A stretch of DNA of 15,145 nt. It comes from an uncultured Verrucomicrobiae bacterium (GTDB lineage Bacteria; Verrucomicrobiota; Verrucomicrobiia; Palsa-1439). How positions within the stretch are numbered: position 1 is the stretch's first letter; every line of letters starts with the position of its first letter. The stretch is taken from contig CALBCO010000066.1 in NCBI GenBank assembly GCA_937927265.1, forward strand, positions 1-15,145, given 5' to 3'. Shown here piece by piece: positions 6,583-13,482 of the stretch. The translations under genes and the position numbers were made by a program. Below the pieces are notes generated by a model. That model saw only the letters and a program-made list of their open reading frames with translations, had not been told where the DNA came from and did no database searches.

Positions 6583-8244
6583 ATGAAAGTACCGCAGCGC
6601 AGAAGAATGTTGTTCGACCGTCGCCGATTCCTCGCCACGGCTTCCGCCGGTTTGGGCGGACTACTTTTTCACGGCAGGCTGCGAGCCGCGGGAATCAACA
6701 GCCTGCCCACCGACAATCCGCTCGCGCACTTGAACCTGCCCTGGACCGCCCAAATCAAGTGGGCCAACGTGGTGGACGTCACCAAGGCTCCCGGCCCAAA
6801 CCTCATGGAGAAGATCGGCAACGCTCAGACCCAACTGGCAGCGCGGGGTGGCGGCGTGGTTTATTTCCCGCCAGGCGTTTACCGGATCACCGACACCATC
6901 GGGCTCCGGGACGGCGTTGTGCTCCGCGGCGCCACGTCCGGCCCGATGGCCAAGGCGTTCGACGAAGATTTCGCCCCGCCCAGCCGGCTGGAGTTTCCGC
7001 GCTATGTGTTCAAGCCGGAAGGTGCCGGCACGCCCTTGGCCACTGCCTTCAAAGGCATTCAACTCGAAACCCCGGCCACCGCTTCGAATTGCGGCGTCGT
7101 CAATCTGGACCTTGATTGCGGGCACGTCTTTTTCAGCGAAGGCGCGGATCACCTGTGCGGACGCAACCGGTTCGTATTCGGTTGCCGGCTGCGCAACGCG
7201 GCGTTGGCGAACAAGAATGTGCCGGACCTGGCCCTGGGCCAGCACCCCTGGCAGCGTTACACTGCCACGTATGACCGGGCGGCCATCCAGGTCTTCACCG
7301 CCGAAAACGCGGTCGTGGCCAACAACCGTCTGCCCCGCGGCGGCGAAGCCAACTTCACCATGAACGGATACCTCCTGCTCGACCGCGCGAAAACGCCGGT
7401 GGCCGTGGACGGCGTCGTCTTCGACTACGACAACCGCGCCGGCATTTATCTGAACCACTACGGCATCGGCGGCCCCGGCGGGCAGGGGCCAGACGGCACG
7501 CCCGAGACGCATCCGCACGGTTTTCGCAAGGGCCTGCTCATCCGCGACAATTACGTCTTCCAAACCGGCCGCTGCGCGATTGGCTTTTGCGGCGACGGCG
7601 TCCAGTGCCGGAACAACGTCATCCGGTTCGCGCGGGAGGTCTGGCGCCCGACGGTGACCGGGCGGCACATCAGCACGGGCGCGTCCACCAACGACAACCG
7701 CGCCGTCGAGATGCGCGGCTGGCGCTGGGTGGTGGACGGCAACGATTACGAGGTGCATCGCAATCTCTGCTTCGACGGGAAGTTTTACATCAACGACGGT
7801 GAGGGCCTGATGCACGAGGATCACGTGAACTCGACCGTCAACGACAGTGTGCTCACGAACAACCGCGGCAACGCCTACCTCTCCATCTATCACACGGCGG
7901 GCATTGACGGCCTGCTGATCGAGGGCAATCACATCCTCATTGACCGCGCGGCCAGCAGCGAGCCGGCGATTCACGTGACCGCCTGCCGGACCAACGATCC
8001 GTTCCCGTGCCGCAACGTGCGCATCCTGAACAACACCGTCAGCCGGGGCATCCTCATCAGCGGCTCGCCGGGTGAGAACAACGTGGTCCGGGGCAACAAG
8101 GCCGTGGGCACGACGCCGCTGAGAATTCAGAACGAGGCGGGCGCCAGGGTCGAGGCCAACGAGGGTTTCGAGGTCGAGGAAGCCGTGTGGCTGTCCCACA
8201 ACGAGAGCAAGGCGCGCCAGCGCGAACAACAGAAAAAGAAGTAA
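6583..8244 (+). CDS. Tat-exported right-handed beta-helix protein (pectate lyase-like)
   Basis: A 553-residue intact protein. The N-terminus has FDRRRFLATASAGLGGLLFHGRL (11-33), a twin-arginine signal with RRRFL, so it is probably exported folded and then cleaved near LRAAG. GGGVVYFPPGVYRITDTIGL (89-108) and RDGVVLRGATSG are the classic opening of Pectate_lyase_3/polygalacturonase-like beta-helices. The rest has parallel beta-helix turns rich in Asn: GLLIRDNYVF, WVVDGNDYEV, VLTNNRGNAYLSI, GLLIEGNHILI, NVRILNNTVS, NNVVRGNKAV. I infer cleavage or binding of a pectin-like or other acidic polysaccharide; catalytic residues cannot be assigned by eye. The C-terminus ends in a Lys/Gln-rich tail. An in-frame ATG at 6607 (MLFDRRRF) would give a more typical short Tat n-region and is an equal alternative start. 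No Shine-Dalgarno is clear for either. Confidence 0.88.
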   Translation: MKVPQRRRMLFDRRRFLATASAGLGGLLFHGRLRAAGINSLPTDNPLAHLNLPWTAQIKWANVVDVTKAPGPNLMEKIGNAQTQLAARGGGVVYFPPGVYRITDTIGLRDGVVLRGATSGPMAKAFDEDFAPPSRLEFPRYVFKPEGAGTPLATAFKGIQLETPATASNCGVVNLDLDCGHVFFSEGADHLCGRNRFVFGCRLRNAALANKNVPDLALGQHPWQRYTATYDRAAIQVFTAENAVVANNRLPRGGEANFTMNGYLLLDRAKTPVAVDGVVFDYDNRAGIYLNHYGIGGPGGQGPDGTPETHPHGFRKGLLIRDNYVFQTGRCAIGFCGDGVQCRNNVIRFAREVWRPTVTGRHISTGASTNDNRAVEMRGWRWVVDGNDYEVHRNLCFDGKFYINDGEGLMHEDHVNSTVNDSVLTNNRGNAYLSIYHTAGIDGLLIEGNHILIDRAASSEPAIHVTACRTNDPFPCRNVRILNNTVSRGILISGSPGENNVVRGNKAVGTTPLRIQNEAGARVEANEGFEVEEAVWLSHNESKARQREQQKKK

Positions 8245-8246
8245 CC

Positions 8247-8298
8247 CCACCCTTTGCTTCGGGAATCTGCATAAGTGACTTCGAAGACAAAGAGGTGG
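8247..8298 (+). terminator. Long bulged stem-loop after the beta-helix gene
   Basis: CCACC-CTTTG-CTTCG (8247-8261) pairs with CGAAG-a-CAAAG-a-GGTGG (8282-8298): fifteen base pairs with two single-A bulges and a 20-base loop. It starts two bases after the TAA. It lacks a T-run but is well placed as a terminator or 3' end structure between this gene and the convergent remnant at 8389. Confidence 0.55.
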
Positions 8299-8388
8299 AC
8301 TTGGAATGTGTTCAACCCTTTAGCGAGCCGGCGCCGAGCGCAGTCAGTCACGGAAGCGATGGATTGCGCGAGCCAGGCTGGGATAAAG

Positions 8389-8765
8389 TCAACGTTTGCC
8401 AGCCGCCTTGTTTTCGAGTGTCCGCCAGAAGTCCTCGCGCATCCCGGCGGCGTCAATCTCCACCCAGACCGAGATGGAGCGTTTCACGTTTTCCGGAGGG
8501 GCGTCAGTGGTGACGGCTTTCGCCAGTTCCGGTCGGGCGATCGCTGCGATCAGCGCGATGTCCCACATCATCCAGCTCGCCTTGGTCGGCGCCACCCGCC
8601 GCTGCCAGGCGCGGTCGTAGTTGTCCCAGAGCCGCACGAGGAAGTCCGCCACGCCGCCTTTGCCCTTCAGCCGCCGGTCCACGTCGGCCTTTTCAAAGAC
8701 CAGGCTTTGCGCGGCGGAGGCGGTCATGAGGTGAAACTCCAGCCCGGGCGTGTTGAGCAGCGCGG
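8389..8765 (-). pseudogene. Nucleoside hydrolase-like gene, truncated 3' copy
   Basis: About 123 codons matching the C-terminal third of the nucleoside hydrolase-like gene at 13483-14502: LLNTPGLEFHLMTASAAQSL, VADFLVRLWDNYDRAWQRRV, ALIAAIARPELAKAV, VWVEIDAAGMREDFW. By hand count about 15 residues differ, so they are recent paralogues. Homology starts abruptly at about 8762 and the upstream sequence is unrelated, so the Tat signal, the Asp-rich active site and the GPCTNLA motif are absent. There is no plausible start codon of its own. The frame is otherwise open to the normal TGA, and the similarity continues about 45 bases past the stop, which shows a DNA duplication rather than a short functional protein. 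Confidence 0.85.
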
Positions 8766-8775
8766 CACGCTGCGT

Positions 8776-8800
8776 AGGCAAGTGACATCATGGCTTGCCT
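8776..8800. repeat. Inverted repeat AGGCAAG...CTTGCCT at a duplication breakpoint
   Basis: Perfect 7-bp arms (8776-8782 and 8794-8800) around 11 bases, starting about 14 bases from where similarity to the second nucleoside hydrolase copy is lost. It may be a scar, a mobile-element end or a hairpin; I cannot assign it to a known element. Confidence 0.3.
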
Positions 8801-8866
8801 TCTCGAGTTGTGAATGATCGCCGGCGCCGATCCAGGTGACTGCGAATGCCCTAGCTTGGCGGAATG

Positions 8867-9141
8867 TCATTTGTCCTCCACGCTCAAACCCGGCACCCAC
8901 TCCGCCTCGCCGCGGCGGCGTTCTGGCCGGGCGGGGGGAAGGTGTGTTCGCCGCGTGGATTCAGCGGCGCGGTGGAGGCGGGACGGGTGTCACCGGTCGT
9001 GGGATCCAACCAGCGCGCGTTGACCGCGCCGGGGAAGCGATCGAGGGTCACGGTAACAGCCTTGCCGGAGTGGGTGAAGGCCAGGGCATGTTTGGCGTCC
9101 GGCGTGATGGCGGCGGCGGTCGCGCCGGGGGCCTGGCGGGC
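8867..9141 (-). pseudogene. C-terminal collagen-binding-type domain remnant (DUF4038/apiosidase-like protein)
   Basis: Directly after the TGA of the glycoside hydrolase, and in the same frame, the minus strand encodes about 80 residues: AAITPDAKHALAFTHSGKAV, TVTLDRFPGAVNARWLDPTT, GDTRPASTAPLNPRGEHTFP, PPGQN. The pattern A(V)TPD.K.ALAFT.SGK.VTV.LD....V.ARW.DPTTG...P......G...F.PPG.N is what I recognise from the C-terminal domain of DUF4038-type secreted glycosidases (putative collagen-binding domain). After AACGCCGCC the frame breaks. In the shifted frame the ending GEAEWVPGLSVEDK stops at 8867-8869, whereas the unshifted frame stops at 8884-8886. The catalytic part of that gene is missing. 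It is either a fragment left by deletion or a domain once fused to the hydrolase. Family assignment is from memory of the motif, so it is moderate. Confidence 0.6.
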
Positions 9142-12027
9142 TCAGAACTCAATTTCGTAGTAGGGGGTTTGGTCGGCCTCGCCATTGAGGGTGAAGCGGC
9201 CGCCGTTCACGGGCAGTGTCTTGCCGGTGCGGCCGCCGTTGTGGTCGAGGACGTGCACCCGTTGGATGGGGCGGCCGGACCATTGCATTTCGGCGCGCAC
9301 GGGCTCCATGAGGATGGGGGCGGCGCCTTTGTTGAGCAACTCATTGCCGGTGGGACCAAATTTCATGCCGGTGTTGCGGGCGCGGGCCAGGGCCACGATC
9401 AGCGCCCGGCGGGCGTTGGCCAGGGTCGCGTCGCGGTCCACCGCCGTGATATAAAGGGCGGCAAATTTGGATTGGGGCGTGACGGTCACTTCGCCGAGTC
9501 GGGCCGTATGGCCGGCGGCGAATCCTACGACCGCCTTGGTGGCGGGGGTGTCCATGAGGAAGAAGCCGCTGGTGGCGTTGGTGCCTTCTTTCCAGCGCAA
9601 CTGCCAGGTGGCGGACACCAGGAAACCGTCCTGGAGATAAGGTTTCAGGTCAAAGGCGGGCGTGTCGCGCCATTGGGGTGTGAACTGGACCACACAACGG
9701 GCGACGGCCAGCGCGCGGGCGGGCACCTGGGCGCTGTCCAATTCCTTGTCGTCGTAACCTTGCACCACGGAGTCTTCGAAGCCGAGTTTGCCTTGGAAGA
9801 GGGAGGGAACATGCACGTGGCGCACCGCCAGCGGGGGCGCTTCCTGAACATCGCCGCGCAGGACCTGCCGCGCGACGGCAGGAAACACGCCGAGGATTTG
9901 CGGCGCCACCGCATCCCACTCACTGCCGCCGAGCTGGCGGCTGAAGGTGCCTTGGTCGCTGTTTTGGAACATGTAGGAAGTGTCCCAGCCTTGCAGGCCC
10001 ATGCCGTAGGCGCCGATGAGGGCGGGGCCTTCAACGCCCCACTCGTTGGGGAAGACGTGGATCCACTCGGAGAGCATGAAGGGGCGGTCCAGGACTTGTT
10101 GCAGGCCGCTGCTCAACATGCCGGAACCGGCGCGCGCGAGCATGGAGGCGGCGTGGAAGGTGTTGCCGCGGCCGCCGCCGAAGTAATTGTGGCGGTCAAT
10201 CAGACCGACGCGGTAATCGGTGTGGAGGTTGGCATAGTGGCTGTAGGCGCGGCCGGCCTGCCAGTTGCTGCCGAGGATTTCGCCGTCATAACCGGCCGCG
10301 CGGACGGCGGCCACATAGCGGTCATAGGCGGCGCTTTGCAGCTCGTAGAGGAACTGCAGGGTGTCGAGCAAGCGCTGGCGGCGGAAGGCCTGGCTGCCGT
10401 TGAGTTGGGCGGGGTCCCAATACCACGGATTGCCCAGGGGCAGGATATTGCGCTGGTCCAGATGCTCGCCCGCCGGGAAACCGTCTTTTTCGAAGCCGTC
10501 GAGGGCTTTTTCGCCCCACGCCTTGAGCAGGCCGGCATGGCTGCGGTATTTCTGCCGCAGCCAGTCGGAGAATCTTTCCGCCACCTGGCGGCGGAGAGTG
10601 GGGCTTTGTTTGAGCGGCTGCATGGAGGTGTGGAAGAAGATGCTTTGCTCATTGATGATCTCAATGGCCCACACGACGGGGTCCTTGGCGTAGGTGAGGC
10701 CGGTATAGGCGTTGGTGTGTTTGAGCAGATTGATAATTTGCCGGATGTGCAGGCTCTGCAGCTCGGGTGAATAGAAGAAGGCGCTGTGCGGAGCGGTGAT
10801 GCGGCCGTCGCGGAGCGGGCCCAATTCCTCCATGTAGGGAACATCGCTGCGGTCGGCCGGTCCGATTTTGACGGCGCCGAAGTGCGCGCTGAGTTTGACG
10901 TAGATGCCGGCTTCCTCGAAGCGGGCGACCTGGTAATCCATACGGTCCAGGCCGGCGGAGTCATACTCGGCGGCGCTGGCCTCGGCCTGGATGCCCGCCC
11001 AGCCGCGGCCGTCGGCGAATTTATGCAGGCGCACGGAATTGATGCCGTAGTGGGCGTAGAGCGCGGAGCGTTTGTCTGCCAGTGATTTTTCCGGAGCGCA
11101 GTCGCCATAGCAGAGATTGAGGCCCCAGAGCTTGAGGGGCTGGCCGTGGTAGAGAAGTTGATGGTCTTGGCGGGTGATGCGGCCGTGACGGCCGGCCGGT
11201 TTGTCCAGCCAACTGGTCATGTCCAGCACGGAATCCGCACCGGTGCCGGTGCCGCGCCACGGATACCAGGCGGCCAGGTTTTCGGTGTCGGGGACTTCCT
11301 CGGCGCTGGCGTACCAGGTCAGGGGTTCGGGCAGGGTGAGGGTGAGGGTCAAATCACGCGCGGCCCCGGTGGTGATACGTTCCTTGGCGAGGACGATGCG
11401 GGCGGCACCGTCGGCGGCGACTTCGATGGGCGGCTCCAGACGGGCGACGGCCTCCGTGCCGGCGGGGGTGCGAAAGCGGAGGGCGCTGACGGCTTCGCCC
11501 ACCGCCCCCAGCGGCAGGGGAAGGTTGAGCGTGCGGCTTTCTCCGGACATTTCGGCCGTGAGCTGGCCGCCTTTGAAGGTGGCGGCGGGGGCGACTTCGG
11601 CGACGTAGAGGGTCAAGTCGGCGTCCTTGTCGGCGCTCAGAGAATAGGTGACTTGCAAGGTGTTGGGCTGGGTTTGCCTCGCAGCAAGTTTGAGGGTGAG
11701 GGTGGACTGCCCGATTGCGGAGGTGAACGTGCCGGCAGCCACGCGGTTTTCTGCCTTGGTGCCGCCATTGATGCCCGTCCAGCCCCAGTTTGGCCCCCAC
11801 GCGGCCAGACCCAGCCGCAGGAAATCCTGGCCTTGATGGCTGATGCTGATGCCGCCGCGGCCGTCCGCTAAAGCAATAAAGGGTGTCGCCGCGGGGGCGG
11901 CGTACGAACCAACAGCGGCCCACAACCAAACCATGCCTAACATTGTTGCGCGCAAAGCGATGGCTAAACAGCTCATGACTCCAAGCGGAAATGTTGGGGC
12001 CAACTCGGTCAAGCTAGCAAATCTCAT
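9142..12027 (-). CDS. Secreted glycoside hydrolase, clan GH-A-like
   Basis: A 961-residue exported enzyme. Signal region: a 29-residue n-region, then MLGMVWLWAAVGSYAAPAAT (29-48). A beta-sandwich N-terminal part (about 50-270) precedes a TIM-barrel (about 285-690) beginning QLLYHGQPLKLWGLNLCYGD, with GINSVRLHKFAD (strand 2) and GIYVKLSAHFG. The acid/base Glu is probably E460 (WAIEIINEQS), the nucleophile E654 (RPFMLSEWIHVFPNEW), and DRHNYFGG (about 611-618) sits between them: the NE...E layout of clan GH-A. A C-terminal beta-sandwich ends YYEIEF. The sugar substrate cannot be told; GH5-like or beta-galactosidase/mannanase-like are possible. I chose the ATG at 12027 because AAGGAGGT lies just upstream; ATG 11976 (MSCLAIALRATMLG) is an alternative with a shorter n-region. 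The gene looks intact and is the last intact gene of the minus-strand cluster. Confidence 0.88.
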   Translation of the reverse strand: MRFASLTELAPTFPLGVMSCLAIALRATMLGMVWLWAAVGSYAAPAATPFIALADGRGGISISHQGQDFLRLGLAAWGPNWGWTGINGGTKAENRVAAGTFTSAIGQSTLTLKLAARQTQPNTLQVTYSLSADKDADLTLYVAEVAPAATFKGGQLTAEMSGESRTLNLPLPLGAVGEAVSALRFRTPAGTEAVARLEPPIEVAADGAARIVLAKERITTGAARDLTLTLTLPEPLTWYASAEEVPDTENLAAWYPWRGTGTGADSVLDMTSWLDKPAGRHGRITRQDHQLLYHGQPLKLWGLNLCYGDCAPEKSLADKRSALYAHYGINSVRLHKFADGRGWAGIQAEASAAEYDSAGLDRMDYQVARFEEAGIYVKLSAHFGAVKIGPADRSDVPYMEELGPLRDGRITAPHSAFFYSPELQSLHIRQIINLLKHTNAYTGLTYAKDPVVWAIEIINEQSIFFHTSMQPLKQSPTLRRQVAERFSDWLRQKYRSHAGLLKAWGEKALDGFEKDGFPAGEHLDQRNILPLGNPWYWDPAQLNGSQAFRRQRLLDTLQFLYELQSAAYDRYVAAVRAAGYDGEILGSNWQAGRAYSHYANLHTDYRVGLIDRHNYFGGGRGNTFHAASMLARAGSGMLSSGLQQVLDRPFMLSEWIHVFPNEWGVEGPALIGAYGMGLQGWDTSYMFQNSDQGTFSRQLGGSEWDAVAPQILGVFPAVARQVLRGDVQEAPPLAVRHVHVPSLFQGKLGFEDSVVQGYDDKELDSAQVPARALAVARCVVQFTPQWRDTPAFDLKPYLQDGFLVSATWQLRWKEGTNATSGFFLMDTPATKAVVGFAAGHTARLGEVTVTPQSKFAALYITAVDRDATLANARRALIVALARARNTGMKFGPTGNELLNKGAAPILMEPVRAEMQWSGRPIQRVHVLDHNGGRTGKTLPVNGGRFTLNGEADQTPYYEIEF

Positions 12028-12030
12028 GGA

Positions 12031-12037
12031 CCTCCTT
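12031..12037 (-). promoter_or_regulatory. Strong Shine-Dalgarno for the glycoside hydrolase
   Basis: On the minus strand AAGGAGG is followed by TCC and the ATG at 12027. The match to anti-SD is perfect but the 3-base spacing is short, so initiation a few codons later cannot be excluded. The rest of the 182-base gap up to 12209 holds nothing I recognise. Confidence 0.6.
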
Positions 12038-12209
12038 GAAGAAGCTGCCCCCGCGACGTGTGAGGCTTCCCACATTTTGCGCGTGATGTTGGCGTGGTGT
12101 TGACCGCGTTGGGCCGGCTCAGTTACTCGGGAAAATGCAGGCAGTGGAAGTGCAGCCAGCGGTGGTCTGGAGGAACTAGCAGCGGATTTCATGGCGGCGG
12201 TAAGGAAAT

Positions 12210-13445
12210 TCAGGGACCGCGGTTATGCTTCAGCAGATACAAGAACACCTCGGCGGCGTGCCAGGTGTGGGGCGCGGCGATCTTTTCGCGCGCGAAGGCG
12301 GGGTCCAGAACCTCCAGCTTCGGGTAATCCGCCTGGCTGGCGCGTTGTTCCCAAGTGAGCGGGTAATCGCGGTTGCTGATCGGGCTGCCCTTTTCGCAGT
12401 AAAAATGGTCCACCGCCCAGCCGAGATACGGGTAATCGCCACGGTCCCGGGCGTCGCTGCCGGGCACATGTTCATCCCGATAATCCCACCAGAAAAGCGC
12501 CGAGTAACTGTCCTTGACCAGCGGCACGGTGTAGGGATCGGGCAGGCCCAACGCGCGGAGGCCAAATTTCAGCCACTTGGTCTGATACACCGGATGCGCA
12601 GCGAAATCGGATCGGCCCTTGATGTATTTGCGCCCTTCCACGGTCACCTCCCAGCGCGGCAGTTCGGCCAGGATTTTCTCCACCAACGGATGCGAACGGT
12701 TAGAAACGAGCGAGATGAGATACAGCGCCTGGCCGGGATTGTCGGCCTCCTCCTCGCCGGAATTGTTGCGGTCATAGACCTCGCGCAGGCCGAGAATCCA
12801 GTCGCGGATGACATGCAGATTGTCCGTGGCCGCGAAGGCCATGCCCATCATCGCCGCGTCACGCAGCCAGGGCTTGGGATAGACAAACAGGTTCGGCACC
12901 GGCCGCCCCTGCACCACGTTGACGAGCAGTTCCTGATGCAGCACCCGCAGCACGCGCGGATAACGGTGCCCCGCGAAGTCGGGCAGGTTCACCCGCGCCT
13001 CGGAGCCGTCGAGCCGCGAACGCCGTCCGAGCTCCGTGAGCCAGATGCCTGCTTCATCCTCGCGAATCTCGACGGTGCCACCGTCCTCGAGCGCCAGCAC
13101 GACTCGATACTCCGGCGGCACGATGATCGCCGCGCGCACCGCCCACTGGCGCACGACGCGGCCCGACGGCGCCTCGCGCAACTGCCCGGCCTGATACCAG
13201 TGCTTGGCCCGTGCGCCCATGCCGAACAGGAAGAACGGGACATCCGGCACGCGGTCGCTGACGGCGAAATTCTTCCGGAATTCCCCCAGTTCGGCACGAT
13301 AGGCGGCCAGCGCCGAACGCGCGGCACTCAGCGGCGCGGCTGGCTCCTCGCCACTCACGGGCCTGGCGGGAACAAGGAGGCAAACGGAGATGACGAGTGT
13401 GATCAGACAGGCGGGAACCTGCCGACATGGAGCGCGATTGTGCAT
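12210..13445 (-). CDS. Secreted protein of unknown function, (alpha/alpha)-barrel glycosidase-like
   Basis: A 411-residue protein with a signal peptide (VPACLITLVISVCLLVPARP, 10-29, then VSGEE). I do not recognise a named family with certainty. Visible features: an N-terminal beta-rich part (about 95-185: AAIIVPPEYRVVLALEDGGT, LHQELLVNVVQG), then an alpha-helical part with VYPKPWLRDAAMMGMAFAAT (188-207), VIRDWILGLREVYDRNNSGE (212-231), GQALYLISLVSNRSHPLV, GRSDFAAHPVYQTKWLKFGL (277-296) and a C-terminal HTWHAAEVFLYLL (393-405). Repeated helix pairs with Trp, His and Asp clusters resemble six-hairpin glycosidases, hence a tentative carbohydrate-active role. The ATG at 13445 gives the signal peptide; a longer upstream frame would run back over the nucleoside hydrolase stop. 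It lies 37 bases after that gene and is probably co-transcribed with it. No Shine-Dalgarno is visible. Confidence 0.8.
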   Translation of the reverse strand: MHNRAPCRQVPACLITLVISVCLLVPARPVSGEEPAAPLSAARSALAAYRAELGEFRKNFAVSDRVPDVPFFLFGMGARAKHWYQAGQLREAPSGRVVRQWAVRAAIIVPPEYRVVLALEDGGTVEIREDEAGIWLTELGRRSRLDGSEARVNLPDFAGHRYPRVLRVLHQELLVNVVQGRPVPNLFVYPKPWLRDAAMMGMAFAATDNLHVIRDWILGLREVYDRNNSGEEEADNPGQALYLISLVSNRSHPLVEKILAELPRWEVTVEGRKYIKGRSDFAAHPVYQTKWLKFGLRALGLPDPYTVPLVKDSYSALFWWDYRDEHVPGSDARDRGDYPYLGWAVDHFYCEKGSPISNRDYPLTWEQRASQADYPKLEVLDPAFAREKIAAPHTWHAAEVFLYLLKHNRGP

Positions 13446-13482
13446 CGAGGCGGTCGTCTGAGTAAGCCGCGCAGAAAGAAAG

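Noticed and set aside
6661..8250. Minus-strand open frame of 529 codons
   Set aside because: Complementary to the beta-helix gene, which has a clear Tat signal and domain motifs; no motif in the antisense frame.
8836..10770. Long plus-strand open frame of 644 codons
   Set aside because: It lies antisense to the well-supported GH-A-like enzyme and the collagen-binding-type fragment, has no recognisable domain, and has the Gly/Ala/Val/Glu-rich composition expected from the complementary frame of GC-rich coding DNA.
12028..12192. 55-codon N-terminal extension of the glycoside hydrolase
   Set aside because: It would bury the signal peptide, whereas a strong Shine-Dalgarno stands before the ATG at 12027.
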